Source: a virus. From it: DNA of 20,118 bases. The stretch lies in IMG/VR virus record IMGVR_UViG_3300009610_000106, positions 1 through 20,118 of that record. One strand, given 5' to 3'. Of the stretch, positions 4,963 to 12,645 are shown piece after piece (the stretch's first letter is position 1; the number at the start of each line of letters is the position of its first letter). The position numbers were made by a program, and so were the translations under genes. Below the pieces are notes generated by a model. That model worked only from the letters and a program-made list of their open reading frames with translations. It had not been told where the DNA came from and ran no database searches.

Positions 4963-5446
4963 CATCTCGATCGGCTTCCAGCCACGCACCCGACAGCCCG
5001 AGCGCCGGGCGTTCATGGACCTGTTGCGCCGGGACGCAGCCGTTGTCAACGCGATCGACGCCACCAACGCTGCTGTCGCGGTCCATGAAACCCGGCTCGA
5101 TGCCCTCGACGAGATGCCCTGGATCTACGTTGACCAGACCATCGGGGCGCCGCTGTTCACCAACTCATGGGTCAACTTCGACGCCGAGCCCTCCGAGCGC
5201 AACGTCGCCTTCCGCTTGATGCGGGGGTATGTGGAGATGAAGGGCCTGCTGTCGGGCGGCACCGTCAACGCCACCATGTTCACGCTCCCCGTTGGGTACC
5301 GGCCGATCGGCAACCGTCACTTCCCGGTGATCGCTAACAGCCTCTTCGCCAACCTGCGAGTGGGGTCTGACGGGCAGATTCAGATCCCGTCAGCCGGATC
5401 GAACGTCTTCGTTGATCTCGGCCCTGTTCGCTTCGACCTGCCATGA
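4955..5446 (+). CDS. Fibre-like protein between terminase genes
   Basis: This 163-residue protein has a helical N-terminal half (DLLRRDAAVVNAIDATNAAV, about 22-52) likely to form a coiled coil, then a beta-rich domain from 58 to the end. The end domain carries phrases typical of phage tail-fibre or receptor-binding heads: YVEMKGLLSGGTVNATMF, LPVGYRP, then HFPVIAN, ANLRVGSDGQIQI and a final FVDLG strand. It is therefore likely a trimeric fibre, spike or head-decoration protein. Its place between the two terminase genes is unusual, as fibres normally lie with tail genes. It overlaps terS by eight bases and terL by four (ATGA), so it is part of the same translational chain. Whether it is on the tail or capsid cannot be told. 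Confidence 0.78.
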   Translation: MPDISIGFQPRTRQPERRAFMDLLRRDAAVVNAIDATNAAVAVHETRLDALDEMPWIYVDQTIGAPLFTNSWVNFDAEPSERNVAFRLMRGYVEMKGLLSGGTVNATMFTLPVGYRPIGNRHFPVIANSLFANLRVGSDGQIQIPSAGSNVFVDLGPVRFDLP

Positions 5447-7080
5447 GCGCTGAGCAGATCTCCACCGCGCAACTCCTGGAGGAGCGCGAGTGGCGGCGTT
5501 GCGCGCCCGACACCCGCGACCCGCAGAAGCTGCTCGAAGCCTTCGAGTACTTCTGCTGGAACTACTGCCACATCAAGCACCCCGACCGGGGGCGCATCAA
5601 GTTCGAGTTGTTCGACTCACAGGTCGACTCGGTCAACCTGTGGATCCGCTCCCGCTACAGCCTGATGTTGAAGGCCAGGCAGTTGGGGTTCTCGACGCTC
5701 GTCGCCGTCTACGCCTTCTGGCTGGCCTTCTTCTACGAGGACCGCGTCGTCATCATGCTGTCGAGGACCGAGCGCGAAGCCATCAAGCTGCTGCAGAAGT
5801 CGAAGTACGTCTACCGCTTCCTGCCTGAGTGGATGAAGTTCCGGGGTCCCCCAATGAACGCCACCCAGACCAAGATGGAGTTCTCCAACGAGTCCTACAT
5901 CGAGTCGATGCCCTCGGCGTCGGACCCCGCCCGTGGCGAGTCCGTGTACCTGGCGATCATCGACGAGTTGGCCTACCTCCCCAACAGCGAGGAAGCGTGG
6001 GCCTCGATCGAGCCCATCGCTGACGTCGGTGGCCGGATCATCGCCCTTTCCACAGCCAACGGCGAAGGCAACCTGTTCCACCAACTGTGGGTCGGGGCCG
6101 AGACCAAGAACAACCGGTTCAAGGCGATGTTCCACCCGTGGTGGGCGAACGGGCGTACCCAGGAGTGGTATGACGAGAAGTCCCTTGATCTGCCCGACTG
6201 GCAGATGGCTCAGGAGTACCCCGACAACCCCGAAGATGCCTTCCTGCGTTCCGGTCGTCCCGTCTTCTCGCTCGACGTGGTGCGCGCCATCACGCCGCGC
6301 GACCCCATCATCTGCGGGTACTTCCGTCCCTCCAACGGGGAGTTCGTCCCCGACGATGGCGGCCCGTTGAAGGTGTGGGCGCTGCCCGCTCCCGACGGCA
6401 AGTACGCCATCGGGGCCGACCCGGCGATGGGTCTCGAACACGGGGACTTCACCAGCGTCCACGTCATCAACGCTCGCAATGGCGAGGTCGTCGCCCACTG
6501 GCACGGGCGCATCGATACCGACCTGCTGGCTACCGACGTCCTCATCCCGCTCGGCAACTGGTACCACCGCGCTCTCATCGGCGTGGAGAACAACAACCAC
6601 GGTCTGACCACCGTCGTCACCCTCTCCAAGAAGCGGTACCACCCGATCTTCATGCAGCGGTCCCCGCGCTACAAGCGGTCGAAGCCGACCGACATCCTCG
6701 GTTGGCGGACGTCGTCGATCTCGAAGCCCGTGGCCATCGATGAACTCGGGGCCAACCTGCGTGATGGCACGATCAAGCTGTTCTGCGCTGACACCATCGC
6801 TGAACTCCGCACCTTCGTGCGCAACGACGCCGGGAAGATGACCGGCTCGCCCTACGACGACCGGACGATGAGCCTGGCGATCGCCAACCAGATGATCAAG
6901 TTCGTCTTCTTGAAGCAGTATCAGCCTGAGTTGGAGCCTGGACCTGGCACGATGGGGTGGATGGAGAAGATCCTCTACGGTGATGATCTGTTCTCCAACA
7001 TGACCACCAGGAAGCGGCCGCCCGAACCGGAGCCGATCGGCAAGCAGTTCGTTCGCAAGGACGAGCCAAAGCGGAGGTAA
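5443..7080 (+). CDS. terL: Terminase large subunit (ATPase and nuclease)
   Basis: This 545-residue protein is the packaging motor and nuclease that pumps DNA into the prohead through the portal. The ATPase has a Walker A-like motif at about 77-86 (KARQLGFST), a Walker B at 168-175 (VYLAIIDE, with D174 and E175) and the coupling motif at 202-208 (LSTANGE). The RNase H-like nuclease domain starts near 320 with D326 (AIGADPAMG), E382 (IGVENNNHG) and D472/D473 (SPYDDRTMS). The length is normal for the family and all key residues are present. The C-terminal 30 residues are basic and Pro-rich. ATG 5443 overlaps the previous stop as ATGA. Confidence 0.96.
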   Translation: MSAEQISTAQLLEEREWRRCAPDTRDPQKLLEAFEYFCWNYCHIKHPDRGRIKFELFDSQVDSVNLWIRSRYSLMLKARQLGFSTLVAVYAFWLAFFYEDRVVIMLSRTEREAIKLLQKSKYVYRFLPEWMKFRGPPMNATQTKMEFSNESYIESMPSASDPARGESVYLAIIDELAYLPNSEEAWASIEPIADVGGRIIALSTANGEGNLFHQLWVGAETKNNRFKAMFHPWWANGRTQEWYDEKSLDLPDWQMAQEYPDNPEDAFLRSGRPVFSLDVVRAITPRDPIICGYFRPSNGEFVPDDGGPLKVWALPAPDGKYAIGADPAMGLEHGDFTSVHVINARNGEVVAHWHGRIDTDLLATDVLIPLGNWYHRALIGVENNNHGLTTVVTLSKKRYHPIFMQRSPRYKRSKPTDILGWRTSSISKPVAIDELGANLRDGTIKLFCADTIAELRTFVRNDAGKMTGSPYDDRTMSLAIANQMIKFVFLKQYQPELEPGPGTMGWMEKILYGDDLFSNMTTRKRPPEPEPIGKQFVRKDEPKRR

Positions 7081-7083
7081 CAC

Positions 7084-7416
7084 ATGCCCTATCGTCTCGA
7101 CACGCAGCGTCCGCCCGTGCGCTTCCATCGGCGTCGTAGCTATCGCTACATGAACCGGGGGTACTCCTACCGACCCCACGCCGTGTGGGGGGTCCAGGTC
7201 GCGGACGGCCCCGACCGAGCCAAGGCCGCTCCCGGCAGCATGTACCCGGTCGACCCCGACATCGGCGCCCAAGACGCAGGCAACGCTGCCGAACTGGCAG
7301 CCGAAGGCTTCGTCGCCGCTCCGCTGACCAACTGGACCACTGGCCAGGCGATCACGATCGGCACGTTCAACTTCAACTGGACGGGGGCCGCCTGGGCGGC
7401 CGGGATCCACGCGTGA
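7084..7416 (+). CDS. Hypothetical protein (110 aa)
   Basis: I do not recognise a function. ATG 7084 has a perfect GGAGGT five bases upstream, overlapping the end of terL. The first 30 residues are rich in Arg and Tyr (FHRRRSYRYMNRGYSYR). The middle is Ala/Asp-rich. The C-terminus is a short beta unit (LTNWTTGQAITIG, FNFNWTGAAWAAG), of a kind seen at the end of some phage head-associated proteins; I infer a virion-associated role from that and from position between terminase and portal. Its stop overlaps the next start as GTGA. Confidence 0.75.
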   Translation: MPYRLDTQRPPVRFHRRRSYRYMNRGYSYRPHAVWGVQVADGPDRAKAAPGSMYPVDPDIGAQDAGNAAELAAEGFVAAPLTNWTTGQAITIGTFNFNWTGAAWAAGIHA

Positions 7417-7625
7417 CCTGCGAGACGTGCGGAGTCAAGCCCGCCGAAGAGGGGCGCAAGGAATGCTTCCGTTGCCGCGTCTCCACCATCGGGATCAACT
7501 TCGTGGGTGGTGGCGGCTACGGCCGCAAGACCTTCCACGACCGCACCACCAGCGAGTACATCAACGAGTTCGTACCTAAGAACAACCCCAACATCGCTCC
7601 GGCGGACAGGGGGTGCTGGACCTGA
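7413..7625 (+). CDS. Zinc-ribbon protein (70 aa)
   Basis: The start is GTG 7413, overlapping the previous TGA as GTGA; the longer open frame upstream is a shadow of the preceding gene. The product has two CXXC pairs, C3-X2-C6 and C18-X2-C21, separated by 11 residues, which would bind one zinc ion as a ribbon. The rest is Gly/Tyr/Arg-containing (GGGGYGRKTFHD) and polar, with no further domain. Similar tiny zinc-ribbon proteins occur near the terminase and portal genes of other actinophages, and their role is not known to me. The stop overlaps the portal ATG by one base. Confidence 0.8.
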   Translation: MTCETCGVKPAEEGRKECFRCRVSTIGINFVGGGGYGRKTFHDRTTSEYINEFVPKNNPNIAPADRGCWT

Positions 7626-9484
7626 TGGCTGGCATGACGCAGGAGGCGTACCTACGGTACGTCCGTGGAGAGGTCAGGCGCTCGAAGAAGTGGCGCTCCA
7701 ACGAGGACTACGAGGACGACTGGAAGCGCTTCGTTGACCTCTATCGGGGCAAGCACTACGGAGAAGGCGCCTACGGCGACAAGCTGATCGTCAACCTGAC
7801 CTTCTCCACGATCAACGTGATGGCGCCCTCGGTGGCGGTCAACAACCCTCGCTTCGTGGTCAACGCGCGCCACGACGAGAAGGCCCCACACGCGTCGATC
7901 ACCGAGGAAGTCCTCAACTACATGTGGCGGACCCACCGCTACCAGGACGAGTTCCGCCTCGCCGTCAACGACATGCTGGTCATCGGCCACGGGTGGTGCA
8001 AGGTCGGCTACAAGTTCACCAAGCCACCTGAGGAGAAGAAGGCCGAGCCCAACAGCGGCAGCAACATGCCCGACTCGGCTGCAGAAGTCGGGATCGACGA
8101 CCGTGACCCGGTGGACGGGAACGTCGAGTCGGAGATGTACATCTACGACGATCGGCCGTTCCTCGAACGCATCAGCCCCTACGACATGTTCGTCGATCCC
8201 GACGCCCGCCACCCCAAGGAGATGTGCTGGATCGCTCAGCGGACGTGGCGTCCCATCGCAGACGTCCAGGTCGACAGCCGCTACTCGGCCACCGCCCGCA
8301 AGAACGTCACCGCCAAGTCATGGACCAAGTGGACCGAGGAGGGCCGGGACGACAACCGCCTCGATGAGAGCCCCCGGTCCTTCTGCGAAGTCATCGAGTT
8401 CTACGACATCAAGCGGCGCAAGGTCAGCACCTTCGCCCTCGGTAGCCCTGACGACACCGAGCCGGGGTCGGGCTTCCTGATCAAGCCGAAGGAGATGCCC
8501 TACGCGATGGGGCACCCGTTCGAGATGATCCGCAACTACGAGGTCTGCGACCAGTTCTACCCCATCGGGGACGTCGCCCAGATCGAGTCGCTGCAACTCG
8601 AACTCAACAAGACCCGGGCCCAGATGATGATGCACCGGGCCCGCTTCCAGCGGAAGTGGCTCTACGAGAAGGATGCCTTCCCGGATCGCGACTCCATCGC
8701 TGCGCTGCAGTCCGACGTGGACAACACGATGGTCCCGGTGACCAGCGACGGGGACCTCAACAGGGTCATCATCCCGATGCCTGCTGTCATCACGCCGTCT
8801 GACTTCTACGACCAGTCCGGCCTGATCACCAACGACATCGACCGGGTGTCGGGCGTCTCCGATTACCAGCGGGGCTCCGCCCAGACCGCTGTCAAGCGCA
8901 CCGCCACCGAGGCGGCGATGATCCAAGATGCCGCCAACGCCAGGGCCCAGGACCGCTTGGCCAAGATCGAGGCATCCCTCGCCCGTCTCGGTGAACGAGT
9001 CATCGGCTTGATGCAGCAGTACATGACCGGTGACCAGGTCATCCGCATCGTGACGATGCCCGGGAAGATCTGGCAACATTACGATTCGGACTACATCCAG
9101 GGTCAGTTTGATTACGAAGTGGCTGCTGGTTCCACCGAGCCGATGAACGAAACGTTCCGGCGTCAGTCGGCGTTGCAGCTGGTCGACGCTTCGATGCCGT
9201 TCCTGGAGATGGGCGTGGCCAACCCGGTGACCCTCTACATGCACATCTTGCAGAAGGGCTTCGGGATCAAGAGCACCCAGGCGTTCATCATGGATCCGGG
9301 CGGGGCACCCGAAATGCCTGGTGCGGAGCCCGTCGGGCCGCCTGGTGTCCCGCCCGACATGCTGCAGCAGGGCGCCCCGATGCCGCCTGACGTGCAGATG
9401 CAGGGGCCGCCCGAACAGCCTCCGCCGGAGATCGACGAAGCCATGCTCATGCAGATGATGGGCAGCGGCGGGCCGATGATCTAA
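7625..9484 (+). CDS. Portal protein
   Basis: This 619-residue protein fits a podovirus-type portal: the dodecameric ring at one capsid vertex through which DNA passes. Residues 53-75 (LIVNLTFSTINVMAPSV) are typical of the N-terminal wing, and a long helical segment (VKRTATEAAMIQDAANARAQ) with a preceding loop (ITNDIDRVSGVSDYQRG) is typical of the clip/stem/crown region. The last ~60 residues are rich in Pro and Met (PPGVPPDMLQQGAPMPPD). I start at ATG 7625, which overlaps the previous stop (TGATG). GTG 7613 is an alternative giving four more residues, and a second ATG is three codons on. Position after terL and before the scaffold supports the call. Confidence 0.9.
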   Translation: MAGMTQEAYLRYVRGEVRRSKKWRSNEDYEDDWKRFVDLYRGKHYGEGAYGDKLIVNLTFSTINVMAPSVAVNNPRFVVNARHDEKAPHASITEEVLNYMWRTHRYQDEFRLAVNDMLVIGHGWCKVGYKFTKPPEEKKAEPNSGSNMPDSAAEVGIDDRDPVDGNVESEMYIYDDRPFLERISPYDMFVDPDARHPKEMCWIAQRTWRPIADVQVDSRYSATARKNVTAKSWTKWTEEGRDDNRLDESPRSFCEVIEFYDIKRRKVSTFALGSPDDTEPGSGFLIKPKEMPYAMGHPFEMIRNYEVCDQFYPIGDVAQIESLQLELNKTRAQMMMHRARFQRKWLYEKDAFPDRDSIAALQSDVDNTMVPVTSDGDLNRVIIPMPAVITPSDFYDQSGLITNDIDRVSGVSDYQRGSAQTAVKRTATEAAMIQDAANARAQDRLAKIEASLARLGERVIGLMQQYMTGDQVIRIVTMPGKIWQHYDSDYIQGQFDYEVAAGSTEPMNETFRRQSALQLVDASMPFLEMGVANPVTLYMHILQKGFGIKSTQAFIMDPGGAPEMPGAEPVGPPGVPPDMLQQGAPMPPDVQMQGPPEQPPPEIDEAMLMQMMGSGGPMI

Positions 9485-9505
9485 CGATTGCTCCCACCAG
9501 GGGCG

Positions 9506-9540
9506 TATAGTCCCCATCACACAGAGCACGCCGAGGAGGA
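9506..9540 (+). promoter_or_regulatory. Possible promoter and strong ribosome binding site before scaffold
   Basis: In the 61-base gap after the portal gene, TATAGT at 9506-9511 looks like a -10 element, but no good -35 is found 16-18 bases upstream. AGGAGG at 9534-9539 is a near-perfect Shine-Dalgarno six bases before GTG 9546, and decides that start over the ATG at 9552. A local promoter could raise scaffold and capsid output. Confidence 0.4.
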
Positions 9541-9545
9541 ACTCA

Positions 9546-10388
9546 GTGTCGATGGAAGACACCCCCCTTTCGGGGGAGGGCTTCGAAGGTGATCCCGGTA
9601 GCGGGGAAGTCACCGAAGAGCCAACACAGTCCGAGGCTCCCACCGAGCCAGAACGTCAGTACGTCGAAGTCGACGACCCCGACAACCGGTACGTCCGAGT
9701 CAAGGTCGATGGCGAGGATCAGGAGGTTCCGTACTCCGAGGTCACGAAGGGTTACAGCCGAGAGGCTGACTACACCCGGAAGGCCCAGGAGGTCGCGAGG
9801 CTCCGCCAAGAAGCCGACTTCGGGATGCGGGTCCAGCAAGCGCTGGAGTCGAACCCCAAGTTGGCGCTCACGATCCTCGCTGAGCGCTACGGCGTCGAGT
9901 TCGCGCAGCAGGTCGTTGACCAGCAGCAGCAGCCACCGGAAGAGGACTACGCCGACCCGCTGGAGCGGGGGCAGGCGGAACTCCAGGCCCAGGTGCGAGC
10001 GCTGGAACATCGACTCCAGCAGCGCGACGAAGACGAACGGCTCGATCGGGTGGTCTACGGATTGCGCAGCCAGTTCCAGATCAGCGACGAAGACCTGAAC
10101 GCAGTGGTCGCCACCGCACAGAGGTTCAACCTCGAACCGGAGGCACTCCCGATGGTGTACAAGACGATGCAGTTCGACCGGTTGCAAGCGAGGGTCCAAG
10201 CGGCCCGAGCCCGAGACGAACAGACGAAGGCCGACAACACCCGCCGTCAGGCGGCTGCTGCCAGCGCCAGCGGCGTCATCACCACGGGGTCCAGTGCGAA
10301 CGGGTTGACGGAGCGAGTGGATGTGGCTGACTCCCACCTGACCATCCGCGAAGCCATCGAAGCCTCCTTGGCAGAACACGGGCTGTAG
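9546..10388 (+). CDS. Capsid scaffolding protein
   Basis: This 280-residue protein has the layout of a phage head scaffold, which guides coat assembly and is then lost. Residues 1-47 are very acidic and disordered. Residues 49-88 contain a phrase common in such proteins: a small beta unit (YVRVKVDGEDQEVPYSEV) followed by KGYSREADYTRKAQEVARL. Gln/Glu-rich coiled coils follow (about 140-165), then a helical part and a low-complexity Ala/Ser segment with the final helix LTIREAIEASLAEHGL. It lies directly between portal and major capsid genes, the standard place. GTG 9546 is set by the AGGAGG upstream. No protease domain is seen. Confidence 0.88.
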   Translation: MSMEDTPLSGEGFEGDPGSGEVTEEPTQSEAPTEPERQYVEVDDPDNRYVRVKVDGEDQEVPYSEVTKGYSREADYTRKAQEVARLRQEADFGMRVQQALESNPKLALTILAERYGVEFAQQVVDQQQQPPEEDYADPLERGQAELQAQVRALEHRLQQRDEDERLDRVVYGLRSQFQISDEDLNAVVATAQRFNLEPEALPMVYKTMQFDRLQARVQAARARDEQTKADNTRRQAAAASASGVITTGSSANGLTERVDVADSHLTIREAIEASLAEHGL

Positions 10389-10412
10389 CGGATCCAAACC
10401 GAAAGGTAATCC

Positions 10413-11516
10413 GTGGCACTCGCCTCCCACGTCCCAGCAACATGGGACCAGGTCCTGTCCACGACGTTGCACAACTACCGGAAGACCCTCCGGGACAACG
10501 TCTTCAACAGCCGCCCCCTGCTCAACTTCTTGATGGAGAACGGGCGGGTCCGGACCATTGATGGTGGCTACACCATCGTCGAGCCCCTGCTGCTCGGCGT
10601 CGGTGAAGCCAACTCCTACGGTCCGTGGCAGCAACTCACCGTCACCAACCAGGGCGGCATCTCCGCCGCCCAGTTCGTGTGGCGGCAGATCTACGCAACG
10701 ATCATCATCTCGGGCCTCGAAGAGGCTCAGAACAACGGTCGTGAGCAGATGATCAACCTCGTCGAAGCCAAGGTCAAGCAGGCCGAAGGCACCTTGAAGA
10801 ACATCCTGTCAGCGATGGTCTGGGGTACCCGCGGCGGCGCCGCCTTGGCAACCGACTTCACCGGATTCCCCACGCTCATCGACGCCACGGCGGCGGCGGG
10901 CGGCATCACCCCGGCGGCGGACCCCGCACCTGAGAACCTGTGGCGGTCGCCCACGTGGAACGCCACCACGCAGGCCGGGACCGACGCCAAGGGCGTCGCC
11001 ATCGTCATGCCGAGCACGGCGCCGGTCGCGCCGTATGACGGCACGGAGTTGGAGATGGTGATGCGGCACATGTTCATGCTCGCCAGTGATGGCGGCTCGG
11101 AGTTCCCCAAGGCCCTCTTCGGTGGGCTCGGGTTCTTCGAGGCGTACGAGGCGTCGCTCACCCCGCAGGTGCGCTACACCGACACGTCGAAGGCGAACCT
11201 CGGGTTCTCGAACCTGATGTTCAAGCAGGTCCCGCTCTACTGGGATCCGGACGCCCCGACGGGCACGCTGCTCGGGCTCGACCCCGAGACGATCGGCTTG
11301 ACGATCCACAGCGACCGCAACTTCACGCAGTCGCCGTTCACGTCGAACCTGTCGGGCTCCGTGGCCTCGACGCCGAACGCCAACCCGGGCACCACCCCGG
11401 CGGCCCCGGCGGCGAACGCCATCGACGCCCGGGTCAGCTTCATCACGACCTACGGCAACACCACGGTGCGCGAGCGTCGGCGGAACTTCAAGGTCACCCT
11501 GGCTACCTTCACCTGA
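10413..11516 (+). CDS. Major capsid protein
   Basis: This 367-residue protein is the likely coat protein of the icosahedral head, based on position after the scaffold, length and pattern. The N-terminal part (LHNYRKTLRDNVFNSRPLLN) is a helix of the kind seen in several podovirus coat proteins. It is followed by IDGGYTIVEPLLLG, then YGPWQQL and a long helix (REQMINLVEAKVKQAEGTL). The middle third is Ala/Gly/Pro-rich and a C-terminal strand region (VSFITTYGN) ends with a basic segment (RERRRNFKV). I infer an HK97-type fold but see no diagnostic residue. GTG 10413 has GAAAGG upstream with normal spacing. A hairpin follows the gene. Confidence 0.88.
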   Translation: MALASHVPATWDQVLSTTLHNYRKTLRDNVFNSRPLLNFLMENGRVRTIDGGYTIVEPLLLGVGEANSYGPWQQLTVTNQGGISAAQFVWRQIYATIIISGLEEAQNNGREQMINLVEAKVKQAEGTLKNILSAMVWGTRGGAALATDFTGFPTLIDATAAAGGITPAADPAPENLWRSPTWNATTQAGTDAKGVAIVMPSTAPVAPYDGTELEMVMRHMFMLASDGGSEFPKALFGGLGFFEAYEASLTPQVRYTDTSKANLGFSNLMFKQVPLYWDPDAPTGTLLGLDPETIGLTIHSDRNFTQSPFTSNLSGSVASTPNANPGTTPAAPAANAIDARVSFITTYGNTTVRERRRNFKVTLATFT

Positions 11517-11529
11517 GGGAGGCTTCATA

Positions 11530-11563
11530 GCCCGGCCCTAAGCACCCGTGCTTAGGGCCGGGC
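11530..11563. terminator. Perfect 16-bp hairpin after major capsid gene
   Basis: GCCCGGCCCTAAGCAC (11530-11545) and its exact reverse complement (11548-11563) are separated by two bases, so the realistic loop is about 4-8 bases. It is the only strong hairpin in a gap on the right arm. No T-tract follows on either strand. It may act as a partial terminator, or protect the 3' end of the capsid message, as hairpins after phage capsid genes often do. Confidence 0.7.
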
Positions 11564-11579
11564 CTCAGGAAGGAGAGAG

Positions 11580-11957
11580 ATGACCACAGAGCAGTTCAGC
11601 CACCGCAAGGCGGCCAACGCCGCCCGCCCCGGCGTGGTCCTGGTACACCAGGCTTGGGGCGACCCGTACCACAACACCGGGACGGTCAACAACCCCGGCA
11701 ACAAGGAGGGCATCCAGCGAGCAGGCCTGTTCTCCACGGCTCCCTACCGAGGCCCCGATGATCCCAGTCGGGACCCCACTGCCAGGGCCCCGGGGCGCGA
11801 GAAGCGCTGCAAGGCCAACGACGACACCTGCAAGGCGTGGGCCACCAACAAGTACGACGGCAACTACTGCAACCCACACGGTCGCAAGATGGCGGGCGAA
11901 GCACCCTGGCCGAACGCCAAGGCCCGCTACGCCGACGCGATGGTGAGCGATGGCTGA
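11580..11957 (+). CDS. Zinc-knuckle-like protein (125 aa)
   Basis: This protein has no recognised function. ATG 11580 follows AGGAAGGAGAG at good spacing. Residues 1-70 are polar with short hydrophobic pieces (RPGVVLVHQAWGD) and many Gly/Pro/Asn. Residues 77-101 hold a cysteine/histidine group: C77, C84, C97 and H100, ending PHGRK. This resembles a small phage motif in which three Cys and one His precede a Gly at the end (C-x-A ... C-x-x-H-G). It could bind zinc. Position directly after the major capsid gene suggests a head-associated or assembly role, but that is inference. The stop overlaps the next gene by eight bases. Confidence 0.75.
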   Translation: MTTEQFSHRKAANAARPGVVLVHQAWGDPYHNTGTVNNPGNKEGIQRAGLFSTAPYRGPDDPSRDPTARAPGREKRCKANDDTCKAWATNKYDGNYCNPHGRKMAGEAPWPNAKARYADAMVSDG

Positions 11958-12645
11958 TGTCCAGACCTTGCGGAACTTCGTACGTGCGCAACTGGATGTT
12001 GACGACGAGGAACTCCCGGACGCGATCCTCAACGTCTACCTGCAAGAAGCCTTTGACCGGACTCTGGCAGCCGACAACCGGTGGCCCCGCAACGAGTTCA
12101 CGTGGACGCTGGTCAAGGCCGCTGGGGACGACGCAGCAGATCTGCCGATTGACCTGAACCCGCCGACGATCATGTCGGTGATCCCGGTCGGAGACGACGC
12201 CTACCGCCTCGTCAACATCGACCACGAAGCCGCCGAGGACGCCTTCCCGCCGATGTGGAACTCGGGTGACGGTGGCAGCCCCCTGTACTTCTCGGTGTGG
12301 CAGCAGCGCCTGTTCCTGTGGCCCCGCACGGCGACCGATGTCGCGTACTCCGTGACGCTGCGGGGCTACCGCCAGCCGGTGTGGTCGTCCGTCGCGGGCA
12401 ACATCCCCGACCTCGACGAGCGCTTGCACATCCCGCTGTGCTACTTCGCCATCGCCCTGGCCTACGCCGCCCAGGAGGACGAAGTCCTCGAAGGCGTGTA
12501 CATGGCGCGCTGGGAACGTGACGTCCGCAACCAGTTGCGCACGATCATGGAGCCCGCCCACCACCGCCCGCTGGTGCTGCATGGTGGCGCGCCCATCGGC
12601 GGGATGCCGACCTACATCGTCCAACTCCCGAGTGACGGTCCGTAA
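11950..12645 (+). CDS. Head-tail adaptor (connector) protein
   Basis: This 231-residue protein is likely the first adaptor beneath the portal, like T7 gp11 or P22 gp4 in role. The N-terminal helices (LRNFVRAQL, AILNVYLQEAFDRTLA) are of the kind seen in adaptor proteins, and residues 70-140 contain the beta unit common in short-tailed phage adaptors (YRLVNIDHEAAEDAF, YFSVWQQRLFLWP, YSVTLRGYRQP). The C-terminal helices (LHIPLCYFAIALAYAAQEDE) finish the core and the last 35 residues are an extended tail. Its place between the capsid protein and the nozzle supports the role. The start overlaps the preceding gene by eight bases and the end overlaps the next ATG by one (TAATG). Confidence 0.82.
   Translation: MADVQTLRNFVRAQLDVDDEELPDAILNVYLQEAFDRTLAADNRWPRNEFTWTLVKAAGDDAADLPIDLNPPTIMSVIPVGDDAYRLVNIDHEAAEDAFPPMWNSGDGGSPLYFSVWQQRLFLWPRTATDVAYSVTLRGYRQPVWSSVAGNIPDLDERLHIPLCYFAIALAYAAQEDEVLEGVYMARWERDVRNQLRTIMEPAHHRPLVLHGGAPIGGMPTYIVQLPSDGP

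Noticed and set aside
5617-7410. 597-codon open frame on the minus strand
   Set aside because: It is antisense to terL, which has all terminase motifs. The translated sequence is rich in Gly, Val, Asp, Arg and His with no domain, typical of a shadow frame in GC-rich DNA.
9506-9511. Firm late promoter before the scaffold gene
   Set aside because: TATAGT looks good but no -35 lies at proper spacing; kept only as a low-confidence regulatory feature.
8318-9643. 441-codon minus-strand frame over the portal end and scaffold start
   Set aside because: Antisense shadow; it crosses the portal-scaffold gap and has no recognisable motif.
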